A stretch of DNA of 64,000 nucleotides, taken from the NCBI RefSeq assembly GCF_002050515.1, contig NZ_LTAY01000092.1:62001-126000 (forward strand). Direction: 5' to 3'. Positions 9,347 through 19,300 of this stretch are shown here, piece after piece. The position numbers and the translations under genes are program-made. Each line of letters begins with the position of its first letter. Within the stretch, counting starts at the first letter, position 1. Origin of the DNA: Clostridium thermobutyricum DSM 4928. GTDB taxonomy: Bacteria > Bacillota > Clostridia > Clostridiales > Clostridiaceae. Below the pieces are notes generated by a model. That model saw only the letters and a program-made list of their open reading frames with translations, was not told where the DNA came from and made no database searches.

Positions 9347-9359
9347 TTTATTTTTTATT

Positions 9360-9388
9360 ATTATATATTATATTCCTTTTTTTGTAAA
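9360..9388 (-). promoter_or_regulatory. Sigma-A promoter of the S-box metF operon
   Basis: TTTACA (9383-9388), 17 bp, TATAAT (9360-9365). The predicted start point is about 9353, six or seven bases before the riboswitch P1 helix. It lies just outside the visible palindrome, so only the right copy is shown with it. Confidence 0.85.
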
Positions 9389-9401
9389 TATATCTTTTTA
9401 T

Positions 9402-9425
9402 ATAAATTAAAAAGAAGGCTATTGC
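9402..9425 (-). terminator. Terminator after the WecA-like gene
   Basis: AGAAGGC / GCCTTCT stem with a TATT loop (about 9411-9431), followed on the minus strand by TTTTTAATTTA. It ends the gene at 9443-10393 before the metF promoter. Confidence 0.7.
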
Positions 9426-9442
9426 CTTCTCAAAAATTTTGC

Positions 9443-10393
9443 TTAAAAATGATTATAAAATAATAATAATATTGATATAATACTACACATTATACTTATT
9501 CCAACTATACAACTCACAGTTTGTTTTGGAGTAAAACCTTTAGCTTCTAATCTAAAGTGTATTTGACTTCTATCTGCTTCATAAACTGCTTTTCCTTCAC
9601 TATATCTTTTTATTATAACAAAAATATTATCAAATATAGGTACAGCTAAAGCTAATATTGGTAGTAGTATACTTAAAACAGTAGCTTGTTTGAAAGCTCC
9701 ATCTAAAGCTATTATACTCAAAATGAATCCTAAAAAGTTTGCTCCAGAATCTCCCATAAATATTTTAGCAGGATGTACATTGAATATTAAAAATCCAATT
9801 AATGTTCCAGCTATTACTATTGAAACATTTGCAGAGTCAACTTGACCTAATATAATTGCTGCAATAAAAAATGTTATTGATGAAACAAGAGATATTCCTC
9901 CCGCTAGTCCATCCATCCCATCAGACCAATTTATAACTGTTGTAACTCCAAAAATCCAAGTTATACTTAATATAAATTGAAGTGTGTGATTTAACACAAT
10001 ATACTCTCCACTAAAAGGATTTGTAAAACCTCTAAAAGCTACTCCTGCATTATATACTAATACTGCTGACAGTATTTGTACAATTAATCTTGGAGCTATC
10101 TTAAATTCTTTTCCCTTTGATTTATAAAAATCGTCTACAAGACCTATTAAAAGTATCATTGTAGACCCTATGAATATAAAAATCTTCCTTTTATCTACAT
10201 CTCCAGTAAAAAAGTACACTGAAAAAAATCCTATGTACATTGCAACTCCACCACAAAGAGGTGTTATTTTTTTATGCTGCTTTCTTTTTGTTGGTTTATC
10301 TGTAAATTTAAATTTATATGATAATTTCATAAGTATAGGTATGGCTATTACTGTTATAATTAAAGCACATACAAACTCTATTAAATAATCCAT
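9443..10393 (-). CDS. Undecaprenyl-phosphate sugar-1-phosphate transferase (WecA/TagO-like)
   Basis: A polytopic membrane enzyme moving a HexNAc-1-phosphate from a UDP-sugar to undecaprenyl phosphate, the first step of a cell-wall glycopolymer. Family motifs are visible: GLVDDFYKSKG with the aspartate pair, NWSDGMDGLAGG, KIFMGDSGANFLG and a C-terminal HFRLEAKGF histidine loop. About ten hydrophobic segments span the 316 residues. I chose ATG 10393 because AAGGAGA lies eight bases upstream; an in-frame ATG at 10414 has no site. A strong promoter lies at 10448-10476. Exact sugar and polymer are unknown; MraY is less likely given the motifs. Confidence 0.88.
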   Translation of the reverse strand: MDYLIEFVCALIITVIAIPILMKLSYKFKFTDKPTKRKQHKKITPLCGGVAMYIGFFSVYFFTGDVDKRKIFIFIGSTMILLIGLVDDFYKSKGKEFKIAPRLIVQILSAVLVYNAGVAFRGFTNPFSGEYIVLNHTLQFILSITWIFGVTTVINWSDGMDGLAGGISLVSSITFFIAAIILGQVDSANVSIVIAGTLIGFLIFNVHPAKIFMGDSGANFLGFILSIIALDGAFKQATVLSILLPILALAVPIFDNIFVIIKRYSEGKAVYEADRSQIHFRLEAKGFTPKQTVSCIVGISIMCSIISILLLFYNHF

Positions 10394-10447
10394 AATTTTC
10401 TCCTTAACATTCATGTATTGTATATAGATTATTAACTACTACCCTCG

Positions 10448-10476
10448 ATTATACTATTATTATCTTTTATTCGCAA
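10448..10476 (-). promoter_or_regulatory. Sigma-A promoter of the WecA-like gene
   Basis: TTGCGA (10471-10476), 17 bp, TATAAT (10448-10453), 55 bp upstream of the chosen ATG. It makes the gene independent of the V-ATPase operon, which ends at a terminator just upstream. Confidence 0.8.
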
Positions 10477-10513
10477 TTATTTATCATAATTTTAATTTAC
10501 TTGTAATATTATA

Positions 10514-10598
10514 ATGAATATTTTTCTTTTAATTAAAAATACTCTAGAAAAATCTAGAGTATTTTAAAAAATATGAATATTTTTCTTTTAATTAAAAA
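10514..10598. repeat. 26-bp direct repeats flanking a terminator
   Basis: The same 26-base sequence, beginning ATGAATATTTTTC and ending AATTAAAAA, occurs at 10514-10539 and 10573-10598. The 13-bp-stem terminator lies between them. The second copy touches the 3' end of the V-ATPase D-subunit gene. Confidence 0.85.
10536..10565 (-). terminator. V-ATPase operon terminator (bidirectional shape)
   Basis: Stem AAAATACTCTAGA / TCTAGAGTATTTT with an AAAA loop, 13 perfect pairs, ending in T-runs on both strands. It lies 36 bp after the stop of the last V-ATPase gene. Confidence 0.88.
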
Positions 10599-10600
10599 CA

Positions 10601-11242
10601 TTAACCTCTTTGCTCTATCATGCTCTTAACTTTCATAAGTCTTGTTAAAGCACTTCTTTCATTTTCATCAAGCTTCATTCTAATATACTTGATAGTTTCT
10701 TGTAATTGAGGTATTGTCATATATTCAAGGGCGTTAACTCTTCTCCTTGTTTTCTCAATTTCATCAGCCATTAACTGACATGACTTTTCTACTTCTGCTA
10801 ATTCTAAAAGTTTTGGAACTATTCCATAAAGTTTTGTTAACGCATCATCTAATTCTGATGATGTATTGGCAAATCCATAAGGGAATATGCTTCCTTCATC
10901 ACCTTCTAGTTGTCTTTTAAAATTCATAACAGGTACATTAACACTCATTATGTTTTTACTTCCAACATCTACTGTGATATTTTCTTTTGGGTAAGCAATT
11001 GCTTCCTCTAGAAACTCTGAACTCATAACAGCTCTAGCCATAACAAAATCTTTTAAAGAACCTTGAAGTTCTTTTTCAACTTCTTGTCTTATTGTATTGT
11101 TATATTTAACTAGATTGATGAATTGTCTCATTAACTCATCTTGCTTATCCTTTAGAAGCTTATGCCCTCTTGTAGCTGTAGTTAATCTTTTCTTCAGCTT
11201 AGAAAGCTCCATTCTTGTAGGATTAACATTTAATCTTGCCAT
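10601..11242 (-). CDS. ntpD: V-type ATPase subunit D (central rotor stalk)
   Basis: The 213-residue protein is a long two-helix coiled coil, starting [20 protein letters not shown], which is typical of the D subunit that forms the central shaft inside the A3B3 head. The C-terminal helix has the expected [18 protein letters not shown] region. It is last in the operon, with its start 3 bp after the B-subunit stop. The database name is atpD in many clostridia. Confidence 0.95.
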   Translation of the reverse strand: MARLNVNPTRMELSKLKKRLTTATRGHKLLKDKQDELMRQFINLVKYNNTIRQEVEKELQGSLKDFVMARAVMSSEFLEEAIAYPKENITVDVGSKNIMSVNVPVMNFKRQLEGDEGSIFPYGFANTSSELDDALTKLYGIVPKLLELAEVEKSCQLMADEIEKTRRRVNALEYMTIPQLQETIKYIRMKLDENERSALTRLMKVKSMIEQRG

Positions 11243-11245
11243 AGA

Positions 11246-12625
11246 TTATTCTTCCTCTCTTGGCATATATTTTTCTAAATATTCATCTCTAATTCTCTTA
11301 AGCTCAGTTTTTGGAAGAAGCTTAAGTAATTTCCAACCTGTATTTAATGTTTCTTCTATAGTTCTGTTTGCAGTAAATCCTTGTGAAACATATTCATTTT
11401 CAAAAGCCTCTGCAAATTTAGCAAATGCTTTATCTGTATCTGATAATGCAGATTCACCTAAGATAGCTGATAATTCTTTCGCTTGCTTACCTTGTGCATA
11501 AGCTGAGAATAATTGGTTCATTGTATCAGCATGATCTTCTCTTGTCTTACCTTTTCCAATTCCTTTATCTTTAAGTCTTGAAAGTGATGGTAAAACATCT
11601 ATTGGAGGCATAATTCCTCTCTTATATAATTCTCTTGAAAGAATTATTTGTCCTTCTGTAATATATCCAGTTAGGTCTGGAATTGGGTGAGTTTTATCTT
11701 CTTCTGGCATTGTAAGAATTGGAATTTGAGTGATTGATCCTTCTTTACCTCTAAGTCTTCCTGCTCTTTCATATAATGTTGAAAGGTCAGTGTATAAGTA
11801 TCCTGGATATCCTCTTCTTCCTGGAACTTCTTTTCTTGCAGCTGATACTTCTCTTAATGCTTCAGCATAGTTAGTTATATCAGTTAAGATAACAAGTACG
11901 TGCATTCCTTTTTCATAAGCAAGGAATTCAGCAGTTGTTAATGCCATTCTTGGAGTAGCTATTCTTTCAATAGCTGGATCAGAAGCTAAGTTCATAAATA
12001 AAACTGATCTATCTATAGCTCCAGTCTTTTTAAATTCATCTACGAAAAATTGTGCTTCTTCGAAAGTTATTCCAATTGCACCAAATACAACAGCAAATTT
12101 AGAATCTGAATTTAAAACCTTTGCTTGTCTTGCAATTTGAGCTGCAAGTTGAGCATGTGGAAGTCCCGCAGCTGAGAAAACTGGTAATTTTTGTCCTCTT
12201 ACTAGAGTATTTAATCCATCAATTGCTGATATACCAGTTTGAATAAATTCTGATGGATAATCTCTAGCAACTGGATTTATAGCTTCTCCATTTATATCAA
12301 GTCTTTTTTCTGGAATTATTTTTGGCCCATTATCATTAGGTCTTCCCATTCCATCAAAGACTCTTCCAAGCATATCTTCTGAAACACCTAATTCAAGAGG
12401 TCTTCCTAAAAATCTTGCCTTAGTTCCTTTTAAGTTAATTCCTGAAGAACCTTCGAAAATCTGTACCATAGCTTTTGAACCATTAACTTCAAGTACTTTA
12501 CCTTTTCTCATTTCTCCATTTTGTAATTCTATTTCAACTAACTCGTCGTATTTAACTCCTTCAACGCCTTCAACCGCCATTAAAGGTCCTACAACTTCTG
12601 TTACTGTTCTATATTCTTTAAGCAT
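11246..12625 (-). CDS. ntpB: V-type ATPase subunit B (non-catalytic nucleotide subunit)
   Basis: A 459-residue head subunit alternating with A in the A3B3 hexamer. It lacks a canonical P-loop, as expected for B; the region reads [15 protein letters not shown]. Other landmarks are [25 protein letters not shown] and the arginine-rich [15 protein letters not shown]. It overlaps the A subunit by 8 bp and is followed at 3 bp by D, so translation is tightly coupled. Confidence 0.96.
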   Translation of the reverse strand: MLKEYRTVTEVVGPLMAVEGVEGVKYDELVEIELQNGEMRKGKVLEVNGSKAMVQIFEGSSGINLKGTKARFLGRPLELGVSEDMLGRVFDGMGRPNDNGPKIIPEKRLDINGEAINPVARDYPSEFIQTGISAIDGLNTLVRGQKLPVFSAAGLPHAQLAAQIARQAKVLNSDSKFAVVFGAIGITFEEAQFFVDEFKKTGAIDRSVLFMNLASDPAIERIATPRMALTTAEFLAYEKGMHVLVILTDITNYAEALREVSAARKEVPGRRGYPGYLYTDLSTLYERAGRLRGKEGSITQIPILTMPEEDKTHPIPDLTGYITEGQIILSRELYKRGIMPPIDVLPSLSRLKDKGIGKGKTREDHADTMNQLFSAYAQGKQAKELSAILGESALSDTDKAFAKFAEAFENEYVSQGFTANRTIEETLNTGWKLLKLLPKTELKRIRDEYLEKYMPREEE

Positions 12626-14396
12626 CTAGAACCCCTCCCTCACTGATTAATTTATCCATTTCAGCAGTTAATTCAACGCCTATTTCATCTATCTTATTAA
12701 TGTTTTCTTCTGATATATATTTAGATCTCGCAATCTTATCTCTTATTTCATCCATTTTAAGGATTTTATCTAAATAAACTCCTGCTTTTAAAGCTCTTTC
12801 AGCTTCAACTTGGAATTGAAGTATAAGTTTTAACATTTTGTGTTGCTTATTTAAAGAAGCATATGTGTCAATTTCATGGAAAGCATTTTGTTGTAAATAA
12901 TCCTCTCTTAATGACTTAGCAACCTCTAATTTTAATCTATCTCCTTCTGAAAGAGCATCTATACCAACAAGTCTAACAATTTCTTGAAGGTTTGATTCTT
13001 CTTGAAGTAATGACATAGCTTTTGTTCTAAGTGATGACCAATCGCTTGCAACTTCTTCATCCATCCAAGCATCTATGTTATCTGCATATAATGAATATGA
13101 GTTTAACCAGTTAATTGATGGGAAGTGTCTTTGATATGCAAGATTTGCATCTAATCCCCAGAATACTTTAACTATTCTTAAAGTTGATTGCGTTACTGGC
13201 TCTGAAATATCTCCTCCAGGAGGTGAAACTGCTCCAATTGCTGTAACAGCTCCTTCCCTTCCATCTTTTCCAAGACAAATAACTTTTCCAGCTCTTTCAT
13301 AATAATCTGCAAGTCTTGAACCAAGATATGCTGGATATCCTTCATCTCCAGGCATTTCTTCAAGTCTTCCTGACATTTCTCTTAATGCTTCTGCCCATCT
13401 TGATGTAGAGTCAGCCATTATTGAAACTGAATAACCCATATCTCTAAAATATTCTGCTATTGTTATACCAGTATAAATTGAAGCTTCTCTGGCAGCAACT
13501 GGCATATTTGAAGTGTTAGCTATAAGAACTGTTCTCTTCATTAAGCTTTCACCAGTCTTTGGATCTTTAAGTTCTGGGAACTCATTAAGAACGTCTGTCA
13601 TCTCATTTCCACGCTCTCCACATCCAACATAAACAACTATTTCAGTATCTCCCCATTTAGCAACTTGGTGCTGAACAACTGTTTTTCCTGCTCCGAAAGG
13701 ACCTGGAACTGCTGCTGCTCCACCTTTAGCAACTGGGAAGAAAGTATCTATAACTCTTTGTCCTGTAACCATTGGAGCTACTGGATTCATTTTACTTGCA
13801 TATGGTCTACCTTTTCTTACTGGCCATTTTTGCATCATTGACAGTTCTTTATCACCTTTTTCTGTGTTTACTATACATACAGTTTCTTCAACATTGAACT
13901 CTCCAGCTTTTATACTTTTAATAGTACCTTTAACACCAAATGGCACCATAATCTTATGAAGAACAACTGCTGTTTCTTGAACTGTTCCAATTATATCTCC
14001 AGCTTCAACTTCGTCCCCCTCTTTTACTGTAGGAACAAACTTCCATATTCTTGATCTATTTAATGATTTAACTGAGACACCTTTTGTTAAAAATGGCGAC
14101 TGAGCAGCCTCCATAAATGCATCTAGTGGTCTTTGTATTCCATCAAACATTGATTCAATAAGACCTGGTCCAAGTTCAACACTCAATGGTTCTCCAGTAG
14201 TTTGAACTGGATCTCCAGGACCTATACCTGAAGTTTCTTCATAAACCTGTATTGAAGCCTTATCTCCTCTCATTTCGATGATTTCACCGATAAGACCTTT
14301 TTCTCCTACTTTACATACATCATATATATTAGCTTCATCCATACCTTCAGCAACTACTAATGGTCCTGAAACTTTAATTATCTTTCCGATTTTCAC
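12618..14396 (-). CDS. ntpA: V-type ATPase catalytic subunit A
   Basis: The 592-residue catalytic subunit. Walker A GPFGAGKT lies at 232-239 with Lys238. The long non-homologous insertion typical of V-type A subunits (about 110-185) is present. [21 protein letters not shown] marks the Walker B and catalytic glutamate area. The start is GTG 14396 with AGGAAGGTAGG upstream. The Na+ or H+ specificity is set by the K ring and not here. Confidence 0.96.
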   Translation of the reverse strand: MKIGKIIKVSGPLVVAEGMDEANIYDVCKVGEKGLIGEIIEMRGDKASIQVYEETSGIGPGDPVQTTGEPLSVELGPGLIESMFDGIQRPLDAFMEAAQSPFLTKGVSVKSLNRSRIWKFVPTVKEGDEVEAGDIIGTVQETAVVLHKIMVPFGVKGTIKSIKAGEFNVEETVCIVNTEKGDKELSMMQKWPVRKGRPYASKMNPVAPMVTGQRVIDTFFPVAKGGAAAVPGPFGAGKTVVQHQVAKWGDTEIVVYVGCGERGNEMTDVLNEFPELKDPKTGESLMKRTVLIANTSNMPVAAREASIYTGITIAEYFRDMGYSVSIMADSTSRWAEALREMSGRLEEMPGDEGYPAYLGSRLADYYERAGKVICLGKDGREGAVTAIGAVSPPGGDISEPVTQSTLRIVKVFWGLDANLAYQRHFPSINWLNSYSLYADNIDAWMDEEVASDWSSLRTKAMSLLQEESNLQEIVRLVGIDALSEGDRLKLEVAKSLREDYLQQNAFHEIDTYASLNKQHKMLKLILQFQVEAERALKAGVYLDKILKMDEIRDKIARSKYISEENINKIDEIGVELTAEMDKLISEGGVLDA

Positions 14397-14413
14397 CTTA
14401 CCGACCTACCTTC

Positions 14414-14725
14414 CTATAAGATATTAACACCAACGGCTTTTTCCACATTGTCGCTAATTCTTTGCATTCCTATATTTAATGATCCTTGATTGCTTGGAAT
14501 TAATATTACAGCTGGAAGAGTTACTCTATTGTATCTTTCAATAGTCTCTTCTATATTTTGTGCAACTTGTTCAGTTACAAATATTATTGCGTAATCACTC
14601 ATTGCTAATTTATCTATTGTTTTTCTAGCTTCATCATCTTCAACTACTGGAAATACATCTATTCCTAAAGCTTTAAATGCTAAAACTGAATCTTTATCTC
14701 CAACAACTCCGATTTTCTTAGACAT
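14414..14725 (-). CDS. ntpG: V-type ATPase subunit F (NtpG-type, central stalk)
   Basis: A small Rossmann-like central-stalk subunit with the family start [20 protein letters not shown] and the conserved [16 protein letters not shown] list ATG 14725 (103 residues). A GTG three codons upstream (14734) sits closer to AGAAAGG and could be used; the site is 4 bases from GTG and 13 from ATG, so the start is uncertain. It overlaps the C-subunit gene either way. Confidence 0.9.
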   Translation of the reverse strand: MSKKIGVVGDKDSVLAFKALGIDVFPVVEDDEARKTIDKLAMSDYAIIFVTEQVAQNIEETIERYNRVTLPAVILIPSNQGSLNIGMQRISDNVEKAVGVNIL

Positions 14726-15719
14726 AAATATCACGCAACCTTTCTCTTATTACTTCAGATGCAATATTATTTAATTTACCAACCATTATTATTCTAACAA
14801 CTTTTATTTCTGTTTCCTTTGCATAGATATAAGCAAGTACTGGTTCTGGTCCAAATGGTATAAATTTTGCTTCTTTCATAAGTTTCATTATATAGTTATC
14901 TACAAGTTTTTCTAATAGACTTGCTGAATTCGTTTTTGTAAATTCATCAATTCCTTCTCTTAACATTTCTGCATAATCAGTATGTGATAATTTTGAAACT
15001 ATATTTTCAATTGAATCTGTAAGAAGCCCTTTTAAAACCTCTTTGTCTATTGAACCGCCTTTTATAATAACTTCTTCTAAGAAATCTCTTCCTTTATTTT
15101 GTTTCTTAACTCTTAAAAGCGTTTTTAAATTAGTAGAATCCACTAATACTCTAAGGTATTTATCTACAAATTTATCATTTATCTCTTTAGCTATATCATG
15201 AAGTTCTAAGAACATAAATCTATCTAATATAATATCTATTCTTTGAGGATCTTTATTTACTTCAAAATCCTCATTAGCTTTTATTACAGCTTCCTTCATT
15301 CTAATAGGTAAATCTCTTAAGTTATTATTCTCTACCATGTATTTAAGCTTGCTTAATTCCATTTTTCCAACTGGAATTAACATATTGCTAAAATCTTTTC
15401 TTAAGATTATTCCTTTTAAAATAACTTTTATATTATGGTAGTCATATTTTAAACTCATTATATCTATTAAAGATTTTGAAGGTGATGCACTATACATTAG
15501 TGCATACACTCTCTTAAGCTCACTGCTTAATATTTCTTCATAGTCTTCTGCTCTTTTTATACCTGTCATTACGTTGGCATATTCTGATTCTTGTAGAACT
15601 TTTAGAGCTTCATTTGCTGAATTACCATCTATCATTCTATCAAGTTTTGATTTATCAAGGAGTCTTGTTTCTAATACTCTAAGTCTTGGTATAACTTGAG
15701 TAAATTTCATTGAATCCAT
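14718..15719 (-). CDS. ntpC: V-type ATPase subunit C (d-type socket subunit)
   Basis: The 333-residue subunit that links the central shaft to the membrane K ring. The family pattern of tyrosine- and leucine-rich helices with [13 protein letters not shown] and [15 protein letters not shown] is visible. A perfect AGGAGG precedes ATG 15719. It is 11 bp from the E-subunit stop and overlaps F. Confidence 0.92.
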   Translation of the reverse strand: MDSMKFTQVIPRLRVLETRLLDKSKLDRMIDGNSANEALKVLQESEYANVMTGIKRAEDYEEILSSELKRVYALMYSASPSKSLIDIMSLKYDYHNIKVILKGIILRKDFSNMLIPVGKMELSKLKYMVENNNLRDLPIRMKEAVIKANEDFEVNKDPQRIDIILDRFMFLELHDIAKEINDKFVDKYLRVLVDSTNLKTLLRVKKQNKGRDFLEEVIIKGGSIDKEVLKGLLTDSIENIVSKLSHTDYAEMLREGIDEFTKTNSASLLEKLVDNYIMKLMKEAKFIPFGPEPVLAYIYAKETEIKVVRIIMVGKLNNIASEVIRERLRDIYV

Positions 15720-15730
15720 ATTAATCCTCC

Positions 15731-16321
15731 TTAATTAAAAAGTATGTTTGCTACTTCAAATTCAAGCTCTTCTCTTAGTGATTGAACTAGAGCTTCAAAT
15801 GTATAATTTATCTCTATTCCATTTTTTTCTAAGATAAAGCCACCTCTAAATTTTCCTTCACTTTGACTTAATTTAAGATTTCCTTTATCTTTAAGCTCAT
15901 TATTTATTTCTTTAACGAAAGCTTCATTTATTGCTTTCTTTCCATTTACATTTAAAATTATATTTTCGTCTCCTTCTATATTTAAACTTAATATAGAACT
16001 TTTAACGAAATTTCTAAAGTCATTTTCATTCATTTGGCATAGGTTTTCCACGCTCATATTAAATACTTCGTCAATAACCTTCCCCTTTGAAAGTAACTTT
16101 TCATTTCTAACCTTTAATTCAGCACTTGAAAGTATTCTTTCTTTTCTTGTAGCGCTTTCTAATTTTGCTTTTTCTATCATTGAAGTTTTTAGCCTATTAG
16201 CTTCATCTCTTTTTTTAGTAATTATCTTATTTTTTTCTTCTTCTGCCTTAGCTAATATGCTACTTTTTCTTTCTTCTGCATCCTTTAAGATTTTAGAAGT
16301 TAGATTATTAACATTTGACAT
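15731..16321 (-). CDS. ntpE: V-type ATPase subunit E (peripheral stalk)
   Basis: A 196-residue stalk subunit. The N-terminal half is a charged coiled coil (about 1-80, EEEKNKIITKKRDEANRL) and the C-terminal half is a compact domain with GGFILEKNGIEINYTFEA, conserved in E subunits that cap the A3B3 head. It pairs with the small coiled-coil subunit encoded at 18791-19117. Confidence 0.92.
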   Translation of the reverse strand: MSNVNNLTSKILKDAEERKSSILAKAEEEKNKIITKKRDEANRLKTSMIEKAKLESATRKERILSSAELKVRNEKLLSKGKVIDEVFNMSVENLCQMNENDFRNFVKSSILSLNIEGDENIILNVNGKKAINEAFVKEINNELKDKGNLKLSQSEGKFRGGFILEKNGIEINYTFEALVQSLREELEFEVANILFN

Positions 16322-16337
16322 ATCTTCACATCCCTAA

Positions 16338-16844
<507 letters not shown>

Positions 16845-16854
16845 TTAATAAAAA

Positions 16855-18804
16855 CTAACTTTCTTTTTTAATGTCTATAAACTTGTCTAATGTCTTAAAT
16901 GGCTTGAATGGTCTTCCTCCACCATCATAGAATTTTGAGAAGTATTCAACATACTCTAATCTACATGTGTGAACATAAGCACCTAGTAATGATAAACCTA
17001 AGTTAAATACATGTCCTAAAATAAATACAATAGGACCAAAAATTACTAATGCTACTCCTGGGAACATCCCTATAATAAGATTTAATGCTCCTGCTATTGA
17101 ACCACCTGCTAGCCCTAAAGCCATAAGTCTTGTATAAGAAACTAAGTCTCCGATATACCCTGTTATTCCATATAATTCGTATAACCCTTGACCTATCTTT
17201 CCACCTTTTGATTTCATTTGTCTTCCTTGTGTAAGTACGATAAGCACCATACCAAAGATCATACACCACATTCCAATATTTCCAACTAATCCATTTCCAT
17301 TCATTTTTCCAAAAGCAAAAACTCCTATTGATACAAGAGTTATTACCCATGAACCAACATCAAAAAATGCATCTAGTGGTTTTCCTGATCTTACTAAAAC
17401 ATAAGCTTTAATTCCTAATCCAAAGAATATTTGAATTACACCAAATACTACTGACATAACCAAAATAGTAGTTACATCTGTTTTTGTATTTATAAGTGCT
17501 GGAAGTGGTATTAAATCACCAAAGAATGCCCCATATATTGCTCCAAATGCAATTGTTGGGAAACTCAACCAGAAGAAAAATTTAGCAAATTGTCTTTGCT
17601 TTTCCTCTAATTTAAAAGCTTTTAATGCTATTAAAGAACCTATAAGCACTAATAATCCATACCCAATATCCGCAACCATCATTCCAAAGAATAATAAGAA
17701 GAACGGTGCTAAAAGTGGTGTTGGGTCAATATCATCATATCTTGGTAAACTATACATCTCTGTAATATTTTCAAATGATTTATTTAAAGAATTATTCTTA
17801 AGTTTTATTGGTACATTTGGTATTTCTTCTTCTTTAACTTCTTCATAAGTTAAGTAATAATCTTCCCCAAGTACTTTTTTGCCTATATTAGATAATTCTT
17901 CATTTTTTTCTACAGGTATCCATCCCTGTATTACTACAGTATTGTTAGTTTTTAAGAAGTTATTTTTAGCAAGCTTTCTTGTGTAAATATTATGATAGTA
18001 TTCATAAACTAGCTCTAGCTTATTTAACCCTTCTTCAAGTGCTGCTAATTCTTCTTTTATAAAAAACTTCTCAGACTTGATTTTTTCAATTCTATCCATG
18101 TCTGTGTGTATTGTATTCATTGGAATTTCGCCAGTATCCATTTTGAATTGACTAAATCCAAATCCTCTTAAAACTTCTTCAACTTTTTCTTTGTTATCTT
18201 CATTAGATAATGCGAAAAAGAAAATGTCTTGATTATTTCTGCATATTATTTCAAGGTAGCAATTTGATAATTCACTTACTAAAGCTTCTTCATAATTTTT
18301 AGCTACACTTCCTATGAAATGTGGAGTTTTTAAACTATTTATGTCACTAAAGGATGCATCTAAGCCTTCCCATGGCTTTAATAATGCACATTCAGTTTCT
18401 AACTTTGTAATTTCATTATCTAATTCTATTAATTGAAGTTCTTTTTCCTTTACCTTATCATAAACTTCATGCCAGTTACTATTTAAAACTTTATCTTGAA
18501 GCTCTTTTTGGCTTAAGGATTTTTTTCCTTCTTTCATTGCTTTCAATCCTGATTTTTGAGGCACATAACCCTTTAAGAAGTCAAGAGCAAATTTTGCTTT
18601 GGATAATTCTTCTTCACAATTACTAAACTCTTCATCAACAGTATCCTTAGAAAGCTCTCTTAACTCTTTATTTTCTTCTAAGTAATCTTCATTTTGTAAA
18701 TCTATAAATTCTACTTCTGAAAACCCTTGTAATTTTTCTAATAGAGCATCTTTTTTAGACTCAAAGGTTAGTAAGGTGAATTTATTCATCTTAACTATTG
18801 CCAT
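16855..18804 (-). CDS. ntpI: V-type ATPase subunit I (a-subunit, ion channel half)
   Basis: A 649-residue stator subunit. The N-terminal 330 residues form a cytosolic coiled-coil dumbbell. The C-terminal half has about eight membrane helices, starting near LLAPFFLLFFGMMVADIGYG. The conserved arginine region is SYTRLMALGLAGGSIAGALN, which faces Glu145 of the rotor ring. The gene overlaps the preceding stalk gene by 14 bp. Confidence 0.95.
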   Translation of the reverse strand: MAIVKMNKFTLLTFESKKDALLEKLQGFSEVEFIDLQNEDYLEENKELRELSKDTVDEEFSNCEEELSKAKFALDFLKGYVPQKSGLKAMKEGKKSLSQKELQDKVLNSNWHEVYDKVKEKELQLIELDNEITKLETECALLKPWEGLDASFSDINSLKTPHFIGSVAKNYEEALVSELSNCYLEIICRNNQDIFFFALSNEDNKEKVEEVLRGFGFSQFKMDTGEIPMNTIHTDMDRIEKIKSEKFFIKEELAALEEGLNKLELVYEYYHNIYTRKLAKNNFLKTNNTVVIQGWIPVEKNEELSNIGKKVLGEDYYLTYEEVKEEEIPNVPIKLKNNSLNKSFENITEMYSLPRYDDIDPTPLLAPFFLLFFGMMVADIGYGLLVLIGSLIALKAFKLEEKQRQFAKFFFWLSFPTIAFGAIYGAFFGDLIPLPALINTKTDVTTILVMSVVFGVIQIFFGLGIKAYVLVRSGKPLDAFFDVGSWVITLVSIGVFAFGKMNGNGLVGNIGMWCMIFGMVLIVLTQGRQMKSKGGKIGQGLYELYGITGYIGDLVSYTRLMALGLAGGSIAGALNLIIGMFPGVALVIFGPIVFILGHVFNLGLSLLGAYVHTCRLEYVEYFSKFYDGGGRPFKPFKTLDKFIDIKKES

Positions 18805-19117
18805 TTGTCTTCACTATCCTCTCAATCACTAATTTCATTGCATCCTTTTTTTTATCATTGGATACATTTAAAATCTCTTTTGCCTCTGATTCCCCTTTAG
18901 CAATAATAGGCTCTGCCTCTTTATTGCCTTCTTGGATTGCATTATTAATAATATTTTCGCATTCCTTTTTTGCTTCATTTAAGACTTCATTATATTCGTT
19001 TAAAGCCTCTTTATCAGCTATTTGAATCATCTCTTTTGCTTTTGTATTTGCATCTCTAATTAACTCTTCTGCTGTACTTTCTGCTTTTTTAACTTCTTTA
19101 ATTGCCTCTAATGCCAA
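18791..19117 (-). CDS. ntpF: V-type ATPase small peripheral-stalk subunit (NtpF/H type)
   Basis: A 108-residue, almost entirely alpha-helical, Glu/Lys/Ala-rich protein (EEVKKAESTAEELIRDA-like heptads) that forms the peripheral stalk coiled coil with E. It is first in the operon, the place of ntpF in E. hirae. The start is TTG 19117 behind AAGGTGGTGAG. Databases call it subunit H or G, so naming varies. Confidence 0.85.
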   Translation of the reverse strand: MALEAIKEVKKAESTAEELIRDANTKAKEMIQIADKEALNEYNEVLNEAKKECENIINNAIQEGNKEAEPIIAKGESEAKEILNVSNDKKKDAMKLVIERIVKTNGNS

Positions 19118-19156
19118 AATCTCACCACCTTTACTAGTAATTAAAAAAAATATATA

Positions 19157-19182
19157 AATTAATACTTTATATAGTATTAATT
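19157..19182 (-). promoter_or_regulatory. Stem-loop in the V-ATPase leader
   Basis: Perfect 10-bp inverted repeat AATTAATACT / AGTATTAATT with a 6-base loop, lying between the predicted start point (about 19189) and the first gene. There is no U-run directly after it, so it is more likely an mRNA-stabilising or regulatory hairpin than a terminator. Confidence 0.5.
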
Positions 19183-19195
19183 ACTCTTTAATTAC

Positions 19196-19223
19196 ATTAT
19201 ACACTTTTTAAGAATAATTTCAA
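19196..19223 (-). promoter_or_regulatory. Sigma-A promoter of the V-ATPase operon
   Basis: TTGAAA (19218-19223), 16 bp, TATAAT (19196-19201), about 80 bp upstream of the first gene's TTG. No terminator of the upstream radical SAM gene is obvious, so some read-through is possible. Confidence 0.75.
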
Positions 19224-19300
19224 TAAATTTCTTAATTTTTATAGAATTTTATTAATATAGGATTAACATTCCAAAATTTTAACGAATTTATATTATTTAA

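Larger units (their letters stand above)
1..9352. repeat. Perfect inverted duplication (palindrome), arms of 4,676 bp, no spacer
   Basis: Every position x in 1-4676 pairs with 9353-x on the other strand. The four genes and the riboswitch recur as identical mirror images: all four protein pairs are identical, and the stretches compared by eye near 51-110 and 2101-2160 match base for base. The axis is between 4676 and 4677, inside GATATCTAATATTAGATATC. The right arm continues into unique sequence at 9353, while the left arm reaches the window edge, so its true end cannot be seen. Perfect kilobase palindromes without a spacer are normally unstable in bacteria, so a fold-back assembly or library artefact is as likely as a real duplication. 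Confidence 0.97.

Noticed and set aside
1..9352. Insertion-sequence or transposon inverted repeats
   Set aside because: The arms contain ordinary metabolic genes, no transposase, and no target-site duplication can be seen.
11097..11501. Plus-strand 134-residue frame over the V-ATPase D and B genes
   Set aside because: It lies opposite two conserved genes, with no site and biased composition.
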